From the NCBI RefSeq assembly GCF_000420485.1, contig NZ_ATVA01000012.1, forward strand, positions 434,001-498,000: 64,000 nucleotides of DNA, in the 5' to 3' direction. Shown piece by piece: positions 18,721 to 28,700 of this stretch. How positions within the stretch are numbered: position 1 is the first letter of the stretch; each line of letters begins with the position of its first letter. The DNA is from Paucidesulfovibrio longus DSM 6739 (GTDB lineage Bacteria; Desulfobacterota; Desulfovibrionia; Desulfovibrionales; Desulfovibrionaceae). Under the pieces are notes generated by a model, which worked only from the letters and a program-made list of their open reading frames with translations, was not told where the DNA came from and ran no database searches. The position numbers and the translations under genes are program-made.

Positions 18721-19433
18721 ACAAGCGAATTCTGGTCATCGACGACGAAAAACCCACGCTGCGCATCTTTCGGCTGCTGCTCTCCGCCTACGGCTACGAG
18801 GTCCACACCGCCGAGAACGGGCAGGAGGGGCTGGATGTTTTCGAGTCCGTGCGGCCCGACATCGTGCTCACGGACATCAAGATGCCGATCATGGACGGCA
18901 TCGAGGTGCTCAAGAACATCAAGCGCATCAGCCCCTACGCGGAAGTGGTGGTCATCACCGGGCACGGCGACATCGAGCTGGCGCTTCAGGCGCTGCACTT
19001 CGACGCCACGGACTTCATCAACAAGCCCGTGCGCCGCGAGGTGCTGGAAAAGGCGCTGGAGCGCGCCCAGGAGCGGCTGGCCATCTCCCGCCGCGAGGAG
19101 GAGCAGGTCGGCGTGGACCAGGAGGGCGAGGAGGTCGTGATCCGGGTCCGGGGCAACGTCTCCAACCTGACCGTGCCGCGCCTGCGCGAGGCCTTTGCCG
19201 TGGCCTGCGGCCTGGGCGCGCAGCGGATCTCCGTCCGCTTCGAGAAGAGCGTTTCCATCAACGGCGCGGGCATTTCCGCCCTGTCCGAGTGCCTTCAGGA
19301 ATGCGCCAGGAAGGGACTTTCCGCCAGGATCCAGGGGCTTTCAAGAAATTTCCGCACGGTCTTTCAGATGGTCGGCATCGCCAATCTGGCCGAGCTGGAA
19401 CCGGAAGAGCAGGCGCCGTCCGAAACGTCCTGA
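18717..19433 (+). CDS. Response regulator with receiver and STAS domains
   Basis: 238 aa. The receiver has the acidic pair Asp9-Asp10, phospho-acceptor Asp53 in VLTDIKMP and Lys in INKPV. After a charged linker a STAS-like domain begins (about 135-230): EVVIRVRGNVSNLTVPRLREAF ... VSINGAGISALSECLQECARKGLSARIQGLSRNFRTVFQMVGI. There is no DNA-binding domain. STAS outputs usually act by protein-protein contact, for example with anti-sigma proteins. The kinase upstream is the likely phosphodonor. Confidence 0.88.
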   Translation: MNKRILVIDDEKPTLRIFRLLLSAYGYEVHTAENGQEGLDVFESVRPDIVLTDIKMPIMDGIEVLKNIKRISPYAEVVVITGHGDIELALQALHFDATDFINKPVRREVLEKALERAQERLAISRREEEQVGVDQEGEEVVIRVRGNVSNLTVPRLREAFAVACGLGAQRISVRFEKSVSINGAGISALSECLQECARKGLSARIQGLSRNFRTVFQMVGIANLAELEPEEQAPSETS

Positions 19434-19449
19434 GCCTCTTTCAGGGGGA

Positions 19450-20073
19450 TCAGTCCTTGGGCAGCTTCTCCAGCTCCCGCACGATCGTGCCCAGGTCGGG
19501 CCGGGTGTTGATGTCGTGGACTTCGATGAAGCGGATCACGCCCTGCTTGTCGATGAGCACCAGGGCGCGCTCGGCCATGCCGTCCGAGCGCAGCAGCCCG
19601 TAGCTGTCGGCCACGGCCCCGTGGGGCCAGAAGTCCGAGAGCACGGGAAAGTTCAATCCTTCCATCGCCTCGATCCAGGCGTGCTGGCTGGGCAGGTTGT
19701 CCACGCTGATGCCCAGGAGCTGGGTGTCGTAGCGTCCGAAGAGTTCCAGCGCCAGATTGAAGCCGGGCCACTGGTCCGAGCAGACCGGGGTCCAGGCTGC
19801 GGGCACGAAGCTGAGCAGGACGTTTTTTCTGCCCCGGTAGTCCGAGAGGCGGATGCGCGTCGCTTTTCCTCCCTCTCCGGCCACGGGCAGGGAGAAATCC
19901 GGAGCCGTTTCGCCCACGCGCACCTTGAGCACGCTGTCGCGCGGGGGGAGCCTGCCCGGATCGTAGATGCTGTCCTTCAGCCCGTGGTCCGCCAGGGCCG
20001 GAGCCGGGGCCAGAGGGCAGGAGAGCAGCGCGGCCAGGGCCAGCGCGCCGAGCAGCGTCCTTTTCATCTTCAT
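19450..20073 (-). CDS. Periplasmic AhpC/TSA-type peroxiredoxin (redoxin)
   Basis: 207 aa from ATG 20073 with a signal peptide (cleavage near PALADH). The redoxin core is ETAPDFSLPV ... NVLLSFVPAAWTPVCSDQWP, with peroxidatic Cys98 in the TxxC motif. A resolving Cys is not evident, so it is probably a 1-Cys or partner-dependent enzyme. It overlaps the upstream thioredoxin-like gene by 4 nt, and the two probably act as an exported thiol-redox pair. Confidence 0.85.
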   Translation of the reverse strand: MKMKRTLLGALALAALLSCPLAPAPALADHGLKDSIYDPGRLPPRDSVLKVRVGETAPDFSLPVAGEGGKATRIRLSDYRGRKNVLLSFVPAAWTPVCSDQWPGFNLALELFGRYDTQLLGISVDNLPSQHAWIEAMEGLNFPVLSDFWPHGAVADSYGLLRSDGMAERALVLIDKQGVIRFIEVHDINTRPDLGTIVRELEKLPKD

Positions 20074-20636
20074 TCCAATCCTCCCTTTTGCAGCATTTCG
20101 TCGAACATCTTCTCCAGGCTCTCCGGGGAGCCTTCGTGGGCGGAGACGACTTCCAGCCGGTCCCTGCCCGCATTGCGCAGCAGCAGGAAGTAGGGCGTGC
20201 CCACGTTGCCCAGGGCCTCGTGCAGGGCGTAGTCCTCGTCGGGCAGCAGCGGGAAGGGCGTGGCGAACTTTTCCGCGTAGAAGCCCACCTCGTACTGCGT
20301 GTTGCCCGTGCCCACGCCCACGAAGCGCAAGCGGTCGGCCAGCCCGCTCTTGCGGGCGCGCTCGTAGAGCTTGTTCACGCCGGGGGCGTCGCGCTGGCAG
20401 TAGGGGCAATACATGCTGAAGATCTCCACGAAGAGAAACTCGGCCTTGATGTCCGAGAGGCGCAGGGGCGTGGAGGAGACGCCGAGGTAGTCCAATTGTC
20501 CGGGGGCGAGTCTGCCGGAGAGGAGCAGGTCAGGGAAGAGCGCGTCCCCGGAGGTATTCTGGGCGTGCGCCGGGACGCCCAGGGGCAGCGCGATCAGCAG
20601 CGCGAGCAGCAGGGTCGAGGAAATGCGCAGGGTCAT
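20070..20636 (-). CDS. Periplasmic thioredoxin-like protein
   Basis: 188 aa from ATG 20636 (GGAGAC upstream). A signal peptide ends near PAHAQ. The thioredoxin fold has a Cys77-Pro-Tyr-Cys80 active site (IFSMYCPYCQRDAPG) and the cis-Pro region NVGTPYFLLLR. It could reduce or recharge the peroxiredoxin encoded next. It lies downstream of the fdhB copy 1 terminator, so it is a separate unit from the formate dehydrogenase genes. Confidence 0.85.
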   Translation of the reverse strand: MTLRISSTLLLALLIALPLGVPAHAQNTSGDALFPDLLLSGRLAPGQLDYLGVSSTPLRLSDIKAEFLFVEIFSMYCPYCQRDAPGVNKLYERARKSGLADRLRFVGVGTGNTQYEVGFYAEKFATPFPLLPDEDYALHEALGNVGTPYFLLLRNAGRDRLEVVSAHEGSPESLEKMFDEMLQKGGLE

Positions 20637-20692
20637 GGGCTTGTCTCCTGTGTTTCGAGGTTCGAACCGAGCATAGCACGCCTCGGCGGAAA

Positions 20693-20739
20693 AAGACAAA
20701 ACGGCCCCGGCCGGAACGAGTCCGGGAACCGGGGCCGCG
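20693..20739 (-). terminator. Terminator of the fdhAB copy 1 operon
   Basis: On the minus strand CGGCCCCGG pairs with CCGGGGCCG around an inner TCCGG/CCGGA hairpin. It is followed by TTTTGTCTTTTT, about 75 nt after the fdhB stop. Confidence 0.85.
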
Positions 20740-20813
20740 GGAGCTCCGAGGTCCGGGCGGGAACCGTTCCCGCCCGGAGGTTTCGGAGGTGTTCTTGCTT
20801 GGCGTCTCGCGCG

Positions 20814-21545
20814 CTAGGCCTTGGTCATGCGCTGCACGGGCCGTCCGAGCTTGGCCAGGAACTGCTTCCTGGTCATGGGCTGGCGGACGGGCGAGGCGTC
20901 GCTGTAGGCCGAGAGGGTCTGGTGGTACTTCTCCGGCGGGAAGGCCGCCAGGAAGATCACCCGCACGTCGTCCGGGTCCACGAGCTGCGCGTCGGGGAAG
21001 CGCTTTTGCGCTTCGGCCAGCCGCGCTTCGGCCAGCTTGAGCATCTCGTCGCGCTCGCCGAAGTTCATGGTGCCCGTGGGGCAGCTCTGCACGCAGGCGG
21101 GCAGCCTGCCCATGCGCACGCGGTCGATGCACATGTCGCACTTGTAGACGATCCCGGTTTCCGGATCCTGACGCGGAATGTCGTAGGGACAGGCGTCGCG
21201 GATGTCCTGGAAGACTTCCTTGGCCGTGAGCGGGGTGTAGATGACCGCGCCCGTGGCCTCGTCGTGCAGGATCGCGCCCTCGTTTTCCGTGGCCATCTGG
21301 CAGGGCGGCTGGACGCAGTGGCGGCACTGGTCGGGCAGGAACAGCCACTGGAGCCTGCCGTCGATGATCTGCTCCGAGAAGCGGACCAGCCGGATGGTCT
21401 TGCCCGAGAGGTCTTCGGGGTTCTGGTGGGATCCGCGGTTCACGGTCTGTTCCGCGGGGAGCTTCTTCCATTGCTTGCAGGCGATCTGACAACCCCGACA
21501 GGCGGTGCACTTGGTCAGGTCGACAAAGAAGGTCTTTCCGTCCAT
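20814..21545 (-). CDS. fdhB: Formate dehydrogenase iron-sulfur (beta) subunit, copy 1
   Basis: 243 aa with GGAGGAG before ATG 21545. Four [4Fe-4S] motifs are visible: CTACRGCQIACKQW, CRHCVQPPC, the CPYDIPRQ region and CDMCIDRVRMGRLPACVQSCP. It carries electrons from the catalytic subunit, encoded 10 nt upstream, to periplasmic acceptors such as cytochromes c. It has no signal peptide and is presumably exported with the TAT-tagged alpha subunit. It closely resembles copy 2. Confidence 0.95.
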   Translation of the reverse strand: MDGKTFFVDLTKCTACRGCQIACKQWKKLPAEQTVNRGSHQNPEDLSGKTIRLVRFSEQIIDGRLQWLFLPDQCRHCVQPPCQMATENEGAILHDEATGAVIYTPLTAKEVFQDIRDACPYDIPRQDPETGIVYKCDMCIDRVRMGRLPACVQSCPTGTMNFGERDEMLKLAEARLAEAQKRFPDAQLVDPDDVRVIFLAAFPPEKYHQTLSAYSDASPVRQPMTRKQFLAKLGRPVQRMTKA

Positions 21546-21555
21546 GTCTCCTCCT

Positions 21556-24500
21556 TTACGCCTTGCGGACGTTGACCATGAAGGCCTTGGTTTCGGGGAT
21601 GCCCGTGTTCGGGTCGCCCACGGACGGCGTCAGGATGTTGGCGGAGTCGCCGCCGTCCTTGGGCCAGGTCCAGCCGAAGTGCCAGGGCAGGCCCACCTGG
21701 TGGACCTCCACGCCCTGGATGTCGAAGGGCTTCATGCGCGGAGTGACGATGGCGATGGCCCAGATGGAGCCTCGCAGGCTCTCGACCGTGACCCTTTCGC
21801 CGTTGGCGATGCCCCGCAACTTGGCCAGCTGCGGGCTCATCTCCACGAAGACCTGAGGCTCGGTTTCGATCAGCCAGTCCTGGTTGCGGGTCATGACGCC
21901 GGTCTGCCAATGCTCGGTGACGCGGTAGGTCGTGCCCACGAAGGGATAGCGCGGATCGCACACGGCCTTTTCCTCGTCGGAGAAGCTGATGGCAGTGGGG
22001 TTGTGCAGCTGGTCGGAGAAGGGATGCGACTTCACCGGGCATTCCAGCGGCTCGTAGTATTCGGGGAAGGGACCGTCGGCGCGTCCCGGCCCGAAGATCT
22101 GGCCGTAGCCGTGCTTGCGCATGATGAAGGCGTGCTTGGTGCCGGGAGCCCAGCCGCCGTCGGGCACGTCGCCGACCCACTTCTCGCCGTTCCACTGGAT
22201 GACCGGCTTCTGCGGCGCGTAGGGCTTGCCCTTGAGGTCCACGGAGGCGCGGTTGTAGAGCACGCGGCGGTTCACGGGCCAGCACCAGCTCCAGTTCGGG
22301 AAGAGGCCGATGTTGGCCTGTTCCGGGGTCTGGGACAGGTCGCGGCGCGCGGCCATGTTGCCCTTCTCCGTGTAGGAGTGGCAGTAGAGCCAGTTGCCCG
22401 ACATGGTCGATCCGTCCGCCTGGAGGAAGGCGAAGCTGGGAACCAGCTCGCCCTTCTTGTAGAGCTTGCCCTTGATCTCGGTGTCCTTGGTGAAGTAGCC
22501 GTTGATCAGCTTGGCGGTCTTGTTGGAATCGAAGACGCCCTTTTCAGCGATGGCGTCCCAGGTCAGCCTGGTGATGGGCTCGGGGAACGCGCCGCCCTTC
22601 TTGGCGTACAGCTTGCGGATCTTCTCCATCAGCTCGTACATGATGTCGCCGTCGGGGCGCTGGTCGCCGGGGGCGTCCGGGCCCTTGTAGCGCCACTGCA
22701 TCCAGCGGCCGGAGTTGGTCACGGAGCCTTCCTTCTCCACGGAGACGACGCAGGGCAGGAAGAAGACCTCGGTCTTGATCTGCTTGGGATCCATGCCCGG
22801 TCCTTCCCAGAACCAGCCGGTCTCGTTGGGGAAGATGTTCACGTTCACGAGCCAGTCCAGCTTGGTCAGGGCCTGGCGCGTCTTGTTCGAGTTGGCGCCG
22901 GAGCAGGCGGGGTTCATGCCCCAGGCGAAGAGCCCCTTGAACTGGCCCTCGTCCATCTTGTCGAAGAGGGTCAGCCAGGCGTATTCGCTGGCCTTGCGGT
23001 TATCCAGCTTGGGCAGCCAGCGGTAGGCCTTGGCCGGATCGTCTTCCTGCCACATGGACTTGATCAGGCTGGCCATGTACTTCGGGTAGTTCTGCCACCA
23101 GTTGGCCGATTCGGGATCGTGGGACACCGGGGTGTACTTGGTGTTGTGCACCTCCAGGGTATCCTCGCCCGCCAGCGGGGTTTGCAGGTAGCCGGGCAGG
23201 ATGTGGTAGAGCAGGCAGTGGTCCGTGGAGCCCTGCACGTTGGATTCGCCGCGCAGCGCGTTCACGCCGCCGCCGGCCACGCCGATGTTGCCGAGCAGCA
23301 GCTGGATCATGGCCATGCTGCGGATGTTCTGCACGCCCACGGTGTGCTGGGTCCAGCCCATGGCGTACATGATGGTTCCGGCCTTGTCCCGCTTGCCCGT
23401 GGCCGCGTAGGTTTCGTAGAGCTGGACCAGTTCGGCCTTGCTCATGCCGGAGATGGCCGCGACCTTGTCCAGGCTGTAGCGGGCGTAGTGCTTCTTGAGC
23501 AGCTGGTAGACGCAGTCGGGATCCTTGAGGCTCTCGTCGCGCACGGGCACGCCGTTTTCGTCCATCTGGAAGGCCCAGGTCTTCTTGTCGTAGGACCGGG
23601 TCTTGGGATCGTAGCCGGAGAAGAGGCCGTCGTCGAACTTGAATTCCTTGACCACCTTGAAGGCGGCGTTGGTGTAGTTGACGACGTATTCCTTGAAGAT
23701 CAGGTCGTTGTCGAGAATGTACTTGATCATGCCGCCGAGCACGGCGATGTCCGCGCCGGAGCGGATGCCCGCGTAGATGTCGGCCTTGGCCGAGGTGCGC
23801 GTGAAGCGCGGGTCCACGTGGATCAGGGTCGCGCCCCGTTCCTGCGCCCGCGTCACCCACTTGAAGGAGATGGGATGGTTTTCGGCAGCGTTGCTGCCCA
23901 TGATAAGAATGCAATCACTGTTCTGAAGGTCAGTCCAGTGGTTGGTCATCGCGCCGCGTCCGAACGACTCTGCCAGAGCCGCAACAGTGGCGCTGTGTCA
24001 AATACGTGCCTGGTGCTCTATGTACACCAGGCCGAGGGAACGGAGCATGGTCTGGAAAGCCCAGCACTCCTCGTTGTCCAGGGCGGCGGAGCCGAGCGAC
24101 GCGATGGCGTCGGTGCGGTTGACTTCCTGCCCCTTGGCGTTGTGGGTCTTGAAGCTCGCGTCGCGCGTCTTCTTCACGCGGTCCGCGATCTGGTCCAGAG
24201 CCCACTCCCAGGAAACTTCCTTGAACTTGGTCGCGCCCGGAGCGCGGTAGAGCGGCTTTTCCGGTCGGCGGGGGTTGTCGCCCAGCTGCCAGATGCTCGC
24301 GCCCTTGGCGCAGAGCGCGCCCTCGTTGATGGGATGGTCGGGGTCGCCCTCGATGTTCACGGCCTTCATGGTCTTGAGGGACGTGTTCACGATCAGGCCG
24401 CAACCCACGGCGCAATAACAGCAGATCGTGGTGCTTTGCTTGCTCCACTCGGGGGAAAGCATGGTCGCGCGGTCTACGACCGGGACGGTGTGCCTGCACC

Positions 24501-24573
24501 CGAGGCCCCCGAAGGCCGTGACCGCGGCCGCGGTCGCGGAGAGCTTCAGGAAGTGCCTTCGATTCATGCTCAT
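21556..24573 (-). CDS. fdhA: Formate dehydrogenase catalytic subunit, copy 1, selenocysteine-containing
   Basis: 1005 aa when the in-frame TGA at 24000-23998 is read as Sec192. Start ATG 24573 lies 6-11 nt after GGAGGA. The N-terminus has a twin-arginine signal (NRRHFLKLS). A [4Fe-4S] motif follows (CCYCAVGCG ... ALCAKGASIW), then ARI-Sec-HSATVAALAESFGRG, the usual Mo/W ligand context. The bis-MGD domains run to the end. The frame is the same on both sides of the TGA and both flanks align with copy 2. The codons after TGA are unusual for this genome and can form a bacterial SECIS. The soluble periplasmic FdhAB of Desulfovibrio also has Sec192. It is preceded by the 77-aa ORF. Confidence 0.95.
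23959..24000 (-). promoter_or_regulatory. UGA(Sec) codon and predicted SECIS in fdhA copy 1
   Basis: TGA occupies 24000-23998. Downstream, UGC/GCA pair around a GGCUCUG apical loop, with ACU/AGU forming the lower stem after a small bulge. The loop sits about 21-27 nt from the UGA, close to the E. coli fdhF arrangement (loop GGUCU). The codons ACT GTT GCG GCT CTG GCA differ from the GC-ending synonyms in copy 2, as expected if RNA structure is selected. Confidence 0.8.
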
Positions 24574-24607
24574 CCAAATCCTCCTTTGCCTGAATGTTTC
24601 GAAACGG

Positions 24608-24841
24608 TCAGCGGCCGCGGGTCTCGCGGCCGAGAGCCACGAGCAGACCATAGCCGGATACGGGCCGGGGGCGTTCCATGCCGCGCGCGAACACGCGCCC
24701 CTCGTCCGAACGCGCTGCCGGGCGGAGGGTCATGTTCGCGGCTGCCCAGGAAACGCCTGTCAGCGAGTGCCCCAGCCCGGCAAAAGGCAGGGGGGTCGCT
24801 TCGGCTCGGACCGCTTTCGCTGGTTTGGGAGATCTACGCAT
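24608..24841 (-). CDS. Small protein (77 aa) preceding fdhA copy 1, unrecognised family
   Basis: ATG 24841 follows AAGGAGAG by about 9 nt; the stop is 34 nt before fdhA. The sequence has PAK (7-9), LPFxGLGH (18-25), AAxMxLR (34-40) and a C-terminal VSGYGLLVALGRETRGR. A paralog of exactly the same length precedes fdhA copy 2 at the same distance. The two align without gaps at about 37/77 identities, and in the last 17 codons seven of eight codon differences are silent. This indicates selection on the protein. There is no TAT motif and no clear membrane helix; it is basic and Arg-rich. It could be an accessory or maturation factor, or a leader peptide. I do not recognise the family. Confidence 0.8.
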   Translation of the reverse strand: MRRSPKPAKAVRAEATPLPFAGLGHSLTGVSWAAANMTLRPAARSDEGRVFARGMERPRPVSGYGLLVALGRETRGR

Positions 24842-24863
24842 CGACAAAATCTCTCCTTGTCTG

Positions 24864-24881
24864 ATTCTCCCTTCGGAGAAT
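24864..24881 (-). promoter_or_regulatory. Leader hairpin before the 77-aa ORF, copy 1
   Basis: A perfect 7-bp stem ATTCTCC / GGAGAAT with a 4-nt loop lies 23 nt upstream of the start codon, next to the ribosome site. An equivalent hairpin lies at the same distance upstream of the copy 2 ORF. Confidence 0.6.
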
Positions 24882-24928
24882 TTCGATGGGAATACAAACA
24901 AGGCGATCATCCGTTGGGTTCTACACTG

Positions 24929-24948
24929 CTATTTTGAGCATAATAAAT
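24929..24948 (-). promoter_or_regulatory. Conserved AT-rich element upstream of fdh operon copy 1
   Basis: Read on the plus strand, CTATTTTGAGCATAATAAAT matches TTATTTGACATAATAAAAGG at copy 2 at nearly the same distance (about 90-107 bp) from the ORF start. On the transcribed strand it contains TATTAT, a possible -10. It may be a promoter core or an operator. Confidence 0.5.
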
Positions 24949-24960
24949 CGGCGCAAACAA

Positions 24961-24986
24961 AAAGGCCCCGGACCGAAGTCCGGGGC
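24961..24986 (-). terminator. Terminator of the fdhAB copy 2 operon
   Basis: A perfect 10-bp stem, GGCCCCGGAC / GTCCGGGGCC, with a 4-nt loop is followed on the minus strand by five T. It separates the two tandem fdh operons, so each has its own promoter. Confidence 0.95.
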
Positions 24987-25043
24987 CGGTTTGTCCGCGC
25001 CGGCATGCCCCTGCCGGGAGTCGGCGCGGTGGAGGCGTCGGGA

Positions 25044-25766
25044 TCAGCTTCGCATGGCCTTGACGGGCCGCGCCATGGTGGCGAGCAGCTCCATGCGGTT
25101 CAGCTTGCGCGGGCCGTTCTCGGCGTAGGCCGTGAGGAACTCGTAGTAATTCGCGGGCGGGAAGGCCGCGAGAAAGACCACTCGCACGTCGTCCTGGTCC
25201 ACGATCTGGGCCTGCGGGAACTTGACCTTGGCCTCGGCCAGGGCTTCCTCGGCCATCTTGAGCATCTCCGCCCGGTCGCCGAAGTGCATGGTGTTCGAGG
25301 GGCAGGTCTTGACGCAGGCCGGCTCCAGGCCGATGCGCACCCGGTCGAGGCACATGTCGCACTTGATGCTGGCCTTGGTCTTCGGATCCTGCCGCGGAAT
25401 GTCGTAGGGGCAGGCGTCGCGGATGTCCTGGAAGTTCTCCTTGGCGGTCAGCTCGGTGTGGATGACGGCGCCGGTTTCCTTGTCCTGGGTGATGGCGTCC
25501 GGGTTCTGGGTGGCCATCTGGCAGGGGGGGATCAGGCAGTGGCGGCACTGATCCGGCATGAACAGCCAGCGCAGCTTGCCGTCGATCATCTTTTCCGAGA
25601 AGCGGATGATCTTCAGGGTGTGGTCGTTCATGTCCATGGGATTCTGGTACGTCCCGTGGTTTTCGGTCTTGCCGGCCGGGAGCTTTTTCCATTGCTTGCA
25701 GGCCACCTGGCAGCCCCGGCAGGCGATGCACTTGGTCAGGTTTACGAAGAAGGACTTGCCTTCCAT
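25044..25766 (-). CDS. fdhB: Formate dehydrogenase iron-sulfur (beta) subunit, copy 2
   Basis: 240 aa with GGAGGATC before ATG 25766. It has the same four [4Fe-4S] motifs as copy 1 (CIACRGCQVACKQW, CRHCLIPPC, CPYDIPRQ, CDMCLDRVRIGLEPACVKTCP). It starts 10 nt after fdhA copy 2 and is the presumed electron outlet of the Cys-type enzyme. The C-terminus ends in RPVKAMRS, versus RPVQRMTKA in copy 1. Confidence 0.95.
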   Translation of the reverse strand: MEGKSFFVNLTKCIACRGCQVACKQWKKLPAGKTENHGTYQNPMDMNDHTLKIIRFSEKMIDGKLRWLFMPDQCRHCLIPPCQMATQNPDAITQDKETGAVIHTELTAKENFQDIRDACPYDIPRQDPKTKASIKCDMCLDRVRIGLEPACVKTCPSNTMHFGDRAEMLKMAEEALAEAKVKFPQAQIVDQDDVRVVFLAAFPPANYYEFLTAYAENGPRKLNRMELLATMARPVKAMRS

Positions 25767-25776
25767 GTGATCCTCC

Positions 25777-28700
25777 TTAGAGCTTGCGGACGTTGGCCAT
25801 GAAGACCTTGGTCTCTGGGATGCCGGTGTTCGCGTCGCCGACGGACGGCGTCAGCAGGTTGGCGGAGTCGCCGCCGCTGCCGTCTTCCGGGAACTGCCAG
25901 CCGAAGCACCAGGGCATGCCGATGGGGTACACGGTCTTGCCCATGACGGTGAGCGGCTGGATTCTCGGCGTGACGATGGCCACTGCCCAGATGCTGCCGC
26001 GCACGCTTTCCACCTGGACCTTCTCGCCGTTGGCGATGCCGAGCTTTTCGGCCAGCTGCGTGCTCATCTCCACGAACATCTGGGGCTGGGCCTCCAGCAG
26101 CCAGGGCACATGGCGCGTCATGCAGCCGGTCTGCCAATGCTCGGTGAGCCGGTAGGTGGTGGCCACGTAGGGGAACTTCGGATCGGCCACGGCCATCTTC
26201 TCCTCCACGAAGCGCAGGGCCGCCGGGTTGGTGACCTGCTTGGAGAAGGGATGCTTGCCGAAGGGGTTCTCCATGGGCTCGTAGTGTTCCGGGAAGGGGC
26301 CGTCGTTGCGGCCGGGGCCGAAGTCGTGGCCGTGGCCGTGGGGCAGCATGATGAACGAGTACTTCTCGCCCGGAGCCCAGCCGCCGTCCGGCACGTCGCC
26401 GTACCACTTCTTGTTGGCCGCGTCCCACTGGATGACGGGCTTCTGCGGGGCGTAGGGCTTGCCTTCCATGGTGCAGCTGGCGCGGTTGTAGAGAATGCGG
26501 CGGTTCACGGGCCAGCACCAGCTCCACTTGGGGAAGAGGCCGATGTTGGCCTGTTCCGGGGTCTGGGTCTTGTCGCGGCGCGCGCCCATGTTGCCGTCCT
26601 CGGTGAAGGAGTTGCAGTAGAGCCAGTTGCCCGAGCTGGTGGAGCCGTCGTCCTGGAGCATGGCGAAGCTCGGGACCAGGGTGCCCTTCTTGTAGGTCTT
26701 GTCCTTGATGGTCACGTCCTTCAGGAAGTAGCCGTTGATGAGCTTGGCCACCTGGGTCGAGCTGTATTCGCCCTTTTCCTTCCAGAGGTCCACGGAGAGG
26801 TTCAGGATGGGTTCGGGCATCGGCCCGCCCTCCTTGGCGTAGAGCTTCTTCACCTCGTCGTAGAGCTTGGTCATGATGTGGCCGTCGGACATGGTCTCGC
26901 CCATGGTCTTCGGCCCCTGGTAGCGCCACTGCATCCAGCGGCCGGAGTTGGTCACGGAGCCTTCCTTCTCGACGGAAACGCAGCAGGGCAGGAAGAAGAC
27001 CTCGGTCTTGACCTTTTTCGGGTCCATGCCCGGCCCGCGCCAGAAGGAGCCGGTCTCGTTGTCGAAGATGTTCACGTTGACCATCCAGTCCAGGTTGGCC
27101 ATGGCCTCGCGGTTCTTGCCCGCGTTGGCTCCGCCGCAGGCCGGGTTCTGGCCCCAGGCGAAAAAGCCCGTGAATTCCTTCTTGTGCATGGAGTTGAAGA
27201 GCTGGAGCCAGGTGTAGGTCTTGTCGTCCTCCACCTTGGGCAGCCAGCCGTAGGACGTGGCCGGGTCCGCGTCCGGATACATGGCCTTGAGGAAGCTGGC
27301 CATGTACTTGGGATAGTTCTGCCACCAGGCCGCGCTCTTGGGATCCTTGGCTCCGGCCAGGTGCGGCGCGGTCACGGTCTTGAGGTAGGCGTCCAGGCTG
27401 TCCCAGGCGGCCTTGGCCGTGGCCAGGTAGCCGGGATAGTTCTGCCAGAGCAGGGCGTGGTCCGTGGAGCCCTGCACGTTGGACTCGCCGCGCAGCGCGT
27501 TCACGCCGCCGCCGGAAACGCCGATGTTGCCGAGCAGGAGCTGCACGATGGACATGGTGCGGATGTACTGCACGCCCACGGTGTGCTGGGTCCAGCCCAT
27601 GGCGTACATGATGGTCCCGGCCTTGTCCGGCTTGCCCGTGGCCGCGAAGAGCTTGTAGAATTCCAGCAGCGCGGCCTTGTCCGCGCCGGAGGTGGCGACC
27701 ACGTTGTCCACGCCGTAGCGCTCGTAGTGCTTCTTCATCAGCTGGTAGACGCAGCGCGGGTGCTTCAGGCTCGGATCCTTCTTGGGCAGCCCTTCGGCGT
27801 CCATCTCGAAGGCCCACTGGGACTTGTCGTAGCGGCCCACGTAGTCCTGCTCGTCCGGGTTCTTGAGGTAGCCGGAGAAGAGGCCGTCCTTGAACCCGTA
27901 CTTCTCGCCCACGATGAAGGTCGCGTTGGTGTGCGCGACCACGTAGTCCTTCTGGATCAGGTCGTTGTCCAGGATGTACTTGATCAGACCGCCGAGCACC
28001 GCGATGTCCGTGCCCGCGCGGATCTGACAGAAGAGGTCCGCCTTGGAGGACGTCCGGGTGAAGCGCGGATCCACGCTGATGAGCTTGGCGCCCTTGCGCA
28101 TGGCCCGCTCGACCCAGGTGAAGGAAATGGGATGGTTCTCGGCCGCGTTGCTGCCCATGATCAGGATGCAGTCGCTGTTGCCGATGTCGCACCAGTGGTT
28201 GGTCATGGCCCCGCGGCCGAAGGACTCGGCCAGGGCCGCCACGGTGGAGCTGTGGCAGATGCGGGCCTGGTGCTCGACCCAGACCATGCCCAGGGCGCGC
28301 TGGATGGCCTGGTAGGTCCAGCATTCCTCGTTGTCGATGGCCGCCGAGCCCACGGACGCGATGCCGTTGGTCCGGTTCACGACCTGTCCCTTGGCGTTCT
28401 TGACCGTGAAGCTCTCGTCGCGGGACTTCTTGACGCGCTTGGCGATTTCGCCCAAGGCCCAGTCCCAGCTCACTTCCTTCCACTTGTCGCTGTGGGGCGC
28501 GCGGTACATGGGCTTGAGCACGCGCTTGCTGCCCTCGGCGAGCTGCCAGATGGACGAGCCTTTGGGGCAGAGGGCGCCCTCGTTCACGGGATGGTCCGGG
28601 TCGCCTTCGATGTTCACGGCGCGCCCGGTCTTGAGGGACGTATTCACGATCAGCCCGCAGCCCACGGCGCAGTAGCAGCATACGCTGGTGGTCTGCTTGC

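Noticed and set aside
20659-20668. GGTTCGAACC resembles a tRNA T-loop
   Set aside because: No acceptor, D or anticodon arms can be folded around it. It is only a palindrome upstream of the thioredoxin-like gene.
23998-24000. TGA in fdhA copy 1 could mean two separate genes
   Set aside because: The downstream piece would start inside the catalytic domain, and the TGA sits at the known Sec position of formate dehydrogenases.
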